Source: CAZPRY01 sp964589175 (GTDB lineage Bacteria; Fidelibacterota; UBA2242). Taken from it: DNA of 26,752 nucleotides. Made by a program: the position numbers and the translations under genes. The number at the start of each line of letters is the position of its first letter. The stretch's first letter is position 1. The stretch is from assembly GCA_964589175.1 (NCBI GenBank), contig CAZPRY010000049.1:1-26752 (forward strand), given 5' to 3'. The notes under the pieces were generated by a model. It saw only the letters and a program-made list of their open reading frames with translations. It searched no databases and had not been told where the DNA came from. This document shows positions 23,199 to 26,752 of this stretch, piece by piece.

Positions 23199-23213
23199 TG
23201 ATGGTTTTAGAAC

Positions 23214-23505
23214 GATCGGTGTTGGTGTCTTAAACATAGCCGATAATGGTTGCCCGCGGCTCCCGTTAAATTCGGGGGACTGCCGGCCGCAGGTCCGGCA
23301 CATGACGGATCGAAGCTCCGGCCTCAAACGGAAAGAGTAGGATGGTCCCGTAGGTCACACAGGTCCGAAGGACTCCCGGTGGAGACTCCTATGGAGGATT
23401 CCTTCGGAACTTGTTTAAAACCGTCTGGAATCAGGAAAATCTCTACTTAAGACAAATATTAGTCGTTTTTAATATAAAATTGGCAAATAGTTATACTGAT
23501 TTATT
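23214..23505. mobile_element. Solo 3' remnant of the IS110-like element
   Basis: This stretch matches the 3' parts of the two longer copies: 'GGTGTCTTAAACATAGCC', 'GATAATGGTTGCCCGCGG', 'ATGGAGGATTCCTTCGGAAC', and the closing 'TTAATATAAAA' region. It has no left end and no transposase start. It retains the inner segment lacking from copy 1 plus extra bases, so it is an independent, older copy. Confidence 0.6.
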
Positions 23506-23543
23506 GTCTTCATTACGCTTCAGATAACCCGCAACAATATAAG

Positions 23544-25337
23544 TTATGGTATATCTGCAAGGTAATCGGTGATGACCTTCAGTAGATTGCTCATACCCGA
23601 ACCTATGGATTCGCCTTCTTCGGTATTATCCAATAATCCGATACATACTCCATAATCCGGCAGGTAAATACAAGCGGCCGCAAATCCGGGGGCGTTACCG
23701 CTATGCCCGTAGGCTTCCAATCCGTTAACAATTTGTGGATTAAACTTTACCACTCCTAAACCATAACCGGCACCAAAGAACTCTTCACCCGTACAGGGAG
23801 AATGAAAAGTAAGCATCTGATCAAGAGATGCTTGACTGAGTACAATTTTATCCTGAAAGATAGCCCTGGCCCACTTTGCCAGATCCTCCGCGGTGATCCA
23901 CACCTCACCTGCAATGCCACTGTCAAATGCGGTTCTTGACCAGGAGAAAAAATCATCATATGTACCGTCATCGTCAAGGTCGTACCAACTATGAACTATA
24001 TTGGCGGGAAGAGGGTCGCCCATTGATGTAAATGTGTTATTAAGCCCCAATGGAATCCAGAATCGATTGCTGTAGACTGTTGATAATTCCAATCCGGTAA
24101 TTTTCTTGATAATCATTCGAAGCAAATTGTAACCTGTCGTAGAATAATTCCAATCTGTTCCTTTAGGGAAAACAGCCTCACGATTGAAAGCCCGGATTAT
24201 TTCCTCCGGCGTCCAGAATCTTGAAGGCTCCGAAAAAATGGCCTCCCAAAAGGCGGGATTATCCACGAAATCATTGGTGCCGCTGGTGTGGTTTAGAAGT
24301 TGTCGGATGGTAATTGTGCTATCAATATATGGGAAGGACGGCAGCCATTCATGGAGTGAGTCTTCCAAAGTAAGGAGTCCTTCATCGGCAAGTTGAAGAA
24401 TTGTAGTAGCTGTAAATATCTTCCCAATGCTTCCGGCCGCAAATCGCATGTTCGGAGTAATTGCCGTTGTTCCGTGCGAGACGCCGCTTACACCGATCCA
24501 TGTCTCGCCATCGGGCATGATTACTGCCGCTGAAATGCCAACTCCAATGCCTGATTCCAGTGATGCGTCGAGCGCTTTCTGCAATTTTTCCGAAAGGGAC
24601 AGTGCTGAAGTGGTATCATCAATACAGGACGGGCAGTAAACAGACCGGATTGATAATCCGGTAGCCTTATTGAAGCTACCCCTCAACACGCCATTCGCAG
24701 ATGCAATAACGTTGTAGCCCCAGGCAGTGGCAGCAGTCTGTCCTGAAGAACTCCACCAAATACCGGCACTGCCTATATCGGTGAAATCACCATTGCTGAC
24801 ACGACCCCCGCCGGGATAGCCTGCAAATTTGCTTGAATTATCCCCATTACCTTCTGAATTCCATCCGGTTATTGATTTCATCTTCTTACCGGCAAGCTTG
24901 TCTCCTTCCAGATTACCGATAAGGTCCGTCCATTCTCTAGTCCCAGGAACACGCCAACCTTCGGGTTCTAATCCTCTTGAATCATCCACTGCATACCAGT
25001 TGTAAAGTTTACCGTATGTGTTGCCGTTTTCAGGATTGTTATTATAGTAACACCAGGCAGCTGTATGTTCTGTCGCGGCGCGTTCCCATTCCTCTTTGGT
25101 CTTTACCTCAGGAATAGGATCTCCATTTCTGAAATGACTGACATTCAGGTTCTCAGCCATCCATACATCATCGCCAATTTTGACTGTTTTGTAAATATTG
25201 CCTTCAATATCGGTAATGGGGTCCGATTCTTCAATAATTACAGAATGGTTGTCCGGAGATGTTGAATCTTTCGAACAGTACTTGGTATATACAGTACAAA
25301 AAGACAAAAGGAGTAACATCATTATCATCTTTTTCAT
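23544..25337 (-). CDS. FISUMP domain fused to a serine beta-lactamase-like hydrolase, exported
   Basis: A 597-residue protein when started at the ATG at 25337 with GGAGG eight bases upstream (an ATG 13 codons earlier has no site). A signal segment (MKKMIMMLLLLSFCTVY) with Cys14 or Cys21 suggests a lipoprotein. Residues 42-235 are a FISUMP domain: 'ITDIEGNIYKTVKIGDDVWMAENL', 'EPEGWRVPGTREWTDLIG', 'GYPGGGRVS', 'IWWSSSG'. Residues 245-597 are a class C beta-lactamase/D-aminopeptidase-like domain with Ser-x-x-Lys as SIGK (Ser303, Lys306), Tyr398-Ser-Thr in place of the usual Tyr-x-Asn, and His-Ser-Gly (545-547). Likely an extracytoplasmic esterase or peptidase; a drug-resistance role is not implied. 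It is flanked on both sides by IS110-like copies. Confidence 0.85.
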   Translation of the reverse strand: MKKMIMMLLLLSFCTVYTKYCSKDSTSPDNHSVIIEESDPITDIEGNIYKTVKIGDDVWMAENLNVSHFRNGDPIPEVKTKEEWERAATEHTAAWCYYNNNPENGNTYGKLYNWYAVDDSRGLEPEGWRVPGTREWTDLIGNLEGDKLAGKKMKSITGWNSEGNGDNSSKFAGYPGGGRVSNGDFTDIGSAGIWWSSSGQTAATAWGYNVIASANGVLRGSFNKATGLSIRSVYCPSCIDDTTSALSLSEKLQKALDASLESGIGVGISAAVIMPDGETWIGVSGVSHGTTAITPNMRFAAGSIGKIFTATTILQLADEGLLTLEDSLHEWLPSFPYIDSTITIRQLLNHTSGTNDFVDNPAFWEAIFSEPSRFWTPEEIIRAFNREAVFPKGTDWNYSTTGYNLLRMIIKKITGLELSTVYSNRFWIPLGLNNTFTSMGDPLPANIVHSWYDLDDDGTYDDFFSWSRTAFDSGIAGEVWITAEDLAKWARAIFQDKIVLSQASLDQMLTFHSPCTGEEFFGAGYGLGVVKFNPQIVNGLEAYGHSGNAPGFAAACIYLPDYGVCIGLLDNTEEGESIGSGMSNLLKVITDYLADIP

Positions 25338-25491
25338 TGGAATAGCCTCCCTGGTGGACTTATCTTTTTGTGACATAATAATATGTATTGGTCATCGCCT
25401 GACGATTGGCGCATCAGATACGAGGAATGGAAATGCCAAATTCTTTTGCACTTTACAGGTGCTTTGAAAACTCTCAATTTCTGAGTTCATC

Positions 25492-25995
25492 GAACAGCTT
25501 TCGCTATTGGATGCACCATACTATTACGCTTATGAAAGAACGTAAAACAAATAGCGGGCATTCCTCCTCTGACAAGTTATTTTTAAACAGCGGCCACTGT
25601 CGGTCATGAAAAGGAGATACCCGCTATGAAGATTCAAACCATTCATTCAAAGACTATTTCCGATAACAAATTAGTTGTCGCTTTCGATGTTGGCAAGGAT
25701 AAATTAAACGCCTGTTGTGACTAATCGGGGACTGCCGACTCTCCCGGAGGGAACCCTACGGGTCATCATTACAGATGTCACACGGTGTCGGTTTTTTAAA
25801 CATAGCCGATAATGGTTGCCCGCGGCCTCCGAAGGTCAAGCGGAGAATGCCGAAAGAGTAGGGTTGTCCCGCAGGTCACAGGACTACTATGGAGGATTCC
25901 TTCGGAACTAATTTAAGACTGTCTGTAACCAAATAACTCTCTTCTTTTTATAAAGAATTGTTGTTGTTAATATAAAAGTATGCAATGGTTAGAGC
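25492..25995 (+). mobile_element. IS110-like internally deleted element, copy 2
   Basis: The fuller of the two copies. The left end AACAGC-TTTC-GCTATT is followed by the shared 'TGCACCATACTATTACGC' leader, the ribosome-site stem (25553-25625), the 32-codon transposase start, and the 3' part including CCCGGAGGG/CCCTACGGG and 'TATGGAGGATTCCTTCGGAA'. Its right end resembles copy 1 at AAAGAATTGTTGTT...GGTTAGAGCC. Differences from copy 1 are scattered, so the copies have diverged since sharing one deleted ancestor. Confidence 0.7.
25626..25724 (+). pseudogene. IS110-type transposase, first 32 codons (copy 2)
   Basis: Identical to the copy-1 fragment except for Ala10 to Thr and Tyr30 to Cys; two or more synonymous changes are also present. 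It ends at the same TAA after TGTGAC. Retention of an open frame of the same length in both copies could be chance over only 32 codons. Confidence 0.75.
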
Positions 25996-26129
25996 CTTTT
26001 TCATTGTTAAAACTGACATATAATTAACACAAATGTTAATATATGCACGATAGCCTTTCTCTTAGGGAACACGATTCACATTAATTGAAATTCCATTCTT
26101 ATTGATAAGTGATTGACTAGTTTTAAAAG

Positions 26130-26385
26130 AAAATCCTGTCTCAGAGATAGGCGTTTGACTCTTTATGACAGGAATTCCTATCTCTGGGATAGGTGCGAGA
26201 CTCTTTTTGATAGGATTTCCTGTCTCAGAGGGTATCGCAAGACTCCTTTTAGTTCGAGCAAGACCCTCAGAGAATGTCGCGAGACTCTTTTTGGTTCGAA
26301 CAAGACCCTCTGAGAATGTCGCGAGACTCTTTTTAGTTCGAGTAAGACTCTCTGAGTATTTCGCGAGACTCTTTTTAATAGGATC
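26130..26385. repeat. 42-bp tandem repeat built of 21-bp half units
   Basis: Units begin at 26195, 26237, 26279, 26321 and 26363 with exact 42-bp spacing and read GCGAGACTCTTTTTGGTTCG then AACAAGACCCTCTGAGAATG and TC. The two halves are themselves related (GCGAGACTCT / GCAAGACCCT). A degenerate unit of 44 bp precedes them at 26151. Because 42 and 21 are multiples of three, both strands are open as 14-residue peptide repeats, but no ribosome site or start supports a gene. Confidence 0.8.
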
Positions 26386-26403
26386 AACAGTTACTAAGAG
26401 AGT

Positions 26404-26595
26404 GTTCCTTGAACTGTGTCAATTTTTCTCCATTTCCAATATGACGGGTAATTCGACTTTCAATCGATCCGCGAAGTGGATCGCTAATTGCGATATCACC
26501 AGCGCCCAATTCGAGCAGGGGGCTGACCATTTTTCGCTAATCTTCATACTCGCTAAAAACAGCAGTTTCATCAGAGCCGCCGAACGGGCGACGCA
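26404..26595 (-). pseudogene. IS256-type transposase C-terminal remnant with element end
   Basis: The minus strand is open from a TGA at 26598 to a TGA at 26419 and reads 'RSAALMKLLFLASMKISEKW', 'SAPCSNWALVISQLAIHFAD', 'RLKVELPVI'. This matches the end of IS256/Mutator-family transposases (ISKKWTMPIRNWxxALNQFAIxFExRL). After the stop, the string ttgaactgtgtcaat (26409-26423 plus strand) looks like the element's terminal repeat. Only about 50 codons of some 400 remain. Confidence 0.7.
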
Positions 26596-26674
26596 TCACC
26601 AACAGCGAAGGTGATTTTATCGTTCTTTCAACATTTTAAAAATGCTTAGCAAACTTGAAAAATCACCAATCAGA

Positions 26675-26752
26675 AAACAGCTTTCGCTGTTGGGTGCACC
26701 ATACTATTACGCTTATGAACGAACTTAAAACAAATAGCGGGCATTCCTCCTC
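26675..26752 (+). mobile_element. IS110-like element, copy 3, cut by the window end
   Basis: Left end AACAGC-TTTC-GCTGTT forms a perfect 6-bp hairpin, then 'GGGTGCACCATACTATTACG', 'CTTATGAACGAACTTAAAAC' and AGCGGGCATTCCTCC as in the other copies. Whether this copy is full length or carries the same deletion lies outside the window. Confidence 0.65.

Noticed and set aside
26195..26385. CRISPR array
   Set aside because: The 42-bp units are contiguous repeats without unique spacers.
26165..26614. Open frame of 149 codons (plus) across the tandem repeat and IS256 fragment
   Set aside because: It is the by-product of 42-bp repeats and the antisense of the IS256 transposase tail; no plausible start signal.

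Overview
The window looks like a chromosomal segment from a Gram-negative bacterium of the FCB superphylum outside the classical Bacteroidetes (an Ignavibacteriota, Calditrichota, KSB1 or Marinimicrobia-type lineage). This is inferred from three things: secreted proteins ending in the Asn-Tyr-Pro-Asn-Pro-Phe-Asn type C-terminal (type IX secretion-like) sorting domain, two lipoproteins with the 'Fibrobacter succinogenes major paralogous' (FISUMP) domain, and promoters of ordinary sigma-70 form (TTGACA, 17-bp spacer, TATAAT-like) instead of the Bacteroidetes -7/-33 type. Every host gene called lies on the minus strand; only the truncated transposase starts of the mobile repeats lie on the plus strand. 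No rRNA, tRNA or CRISPR array was recognised.

Right-to-left along the minus strand (the direction of transcription), the high-coordinate end (about 20.6-26.75 kb) is accessory. Three, possibly four, copies or remnants of one IS110-like element surround a FISUMP/serine-hydrolase fusion lipoprotein and three different toxin-antitoxin modules (MntA/HepT, Phd/ParE, RHH/RelE). An IS256-type transposase tail and a 42-bp tandem repeat lie at the far end. Intergenic strings between the TA modules share an attC-like motif, which would fit a decayed integron cassette array. The two complete IS110-like copies have the same internal deletion: they keep the left end, a structured leader and the first 32 transposase codons. 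They look like a mobilised, recombinase-less derivative that may still carry a guide (bridge) RNA region.

From 13.2 to 20.6 kb there are single genes of mixed function (methyltransferase, FISUMP/DUF4382-like lipoprotein, periplasmic lipase, small membrane protein, flavodoxin, HEAT protein, cupin, GNAT acetyltransferase) with several scars: the 3' tail of an FtsX/MacB permease with a 48-residue membrane-anchored ORF and a good terminator, and a fusion of a 3'-truncated DUF3795 gene to a decayed GH43 glycosidase.

From 8.3 to 13.2 kb lies a plant-polysaccharide cluster: an alpha/beta esterase, a GH27 alpha-galactosidase, an orphan sorting domain and a PL9 pectate lyase interrupted by one in-frame TGA in place of an expected Trp. 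From 5.5 to 7.8 kb there are a secreted sorting-domain protein, a DUF3592-like membrane protein and a small outer-membrane barrel. From 1.7 to 5.5 kb a promoter-led operon encodes phenylacetate-CoA ligase, a double-ACT protein and a pyruvate/indolepyruvate decarboxylase-type enzyme, suggesting aromatic amino-acid catabolism through aryl-pyruvate and aryl-acetate. The left end holds a DUF3795 protein, a membrane HEAT-repeat protein and a fragment of what looks like an IS end.
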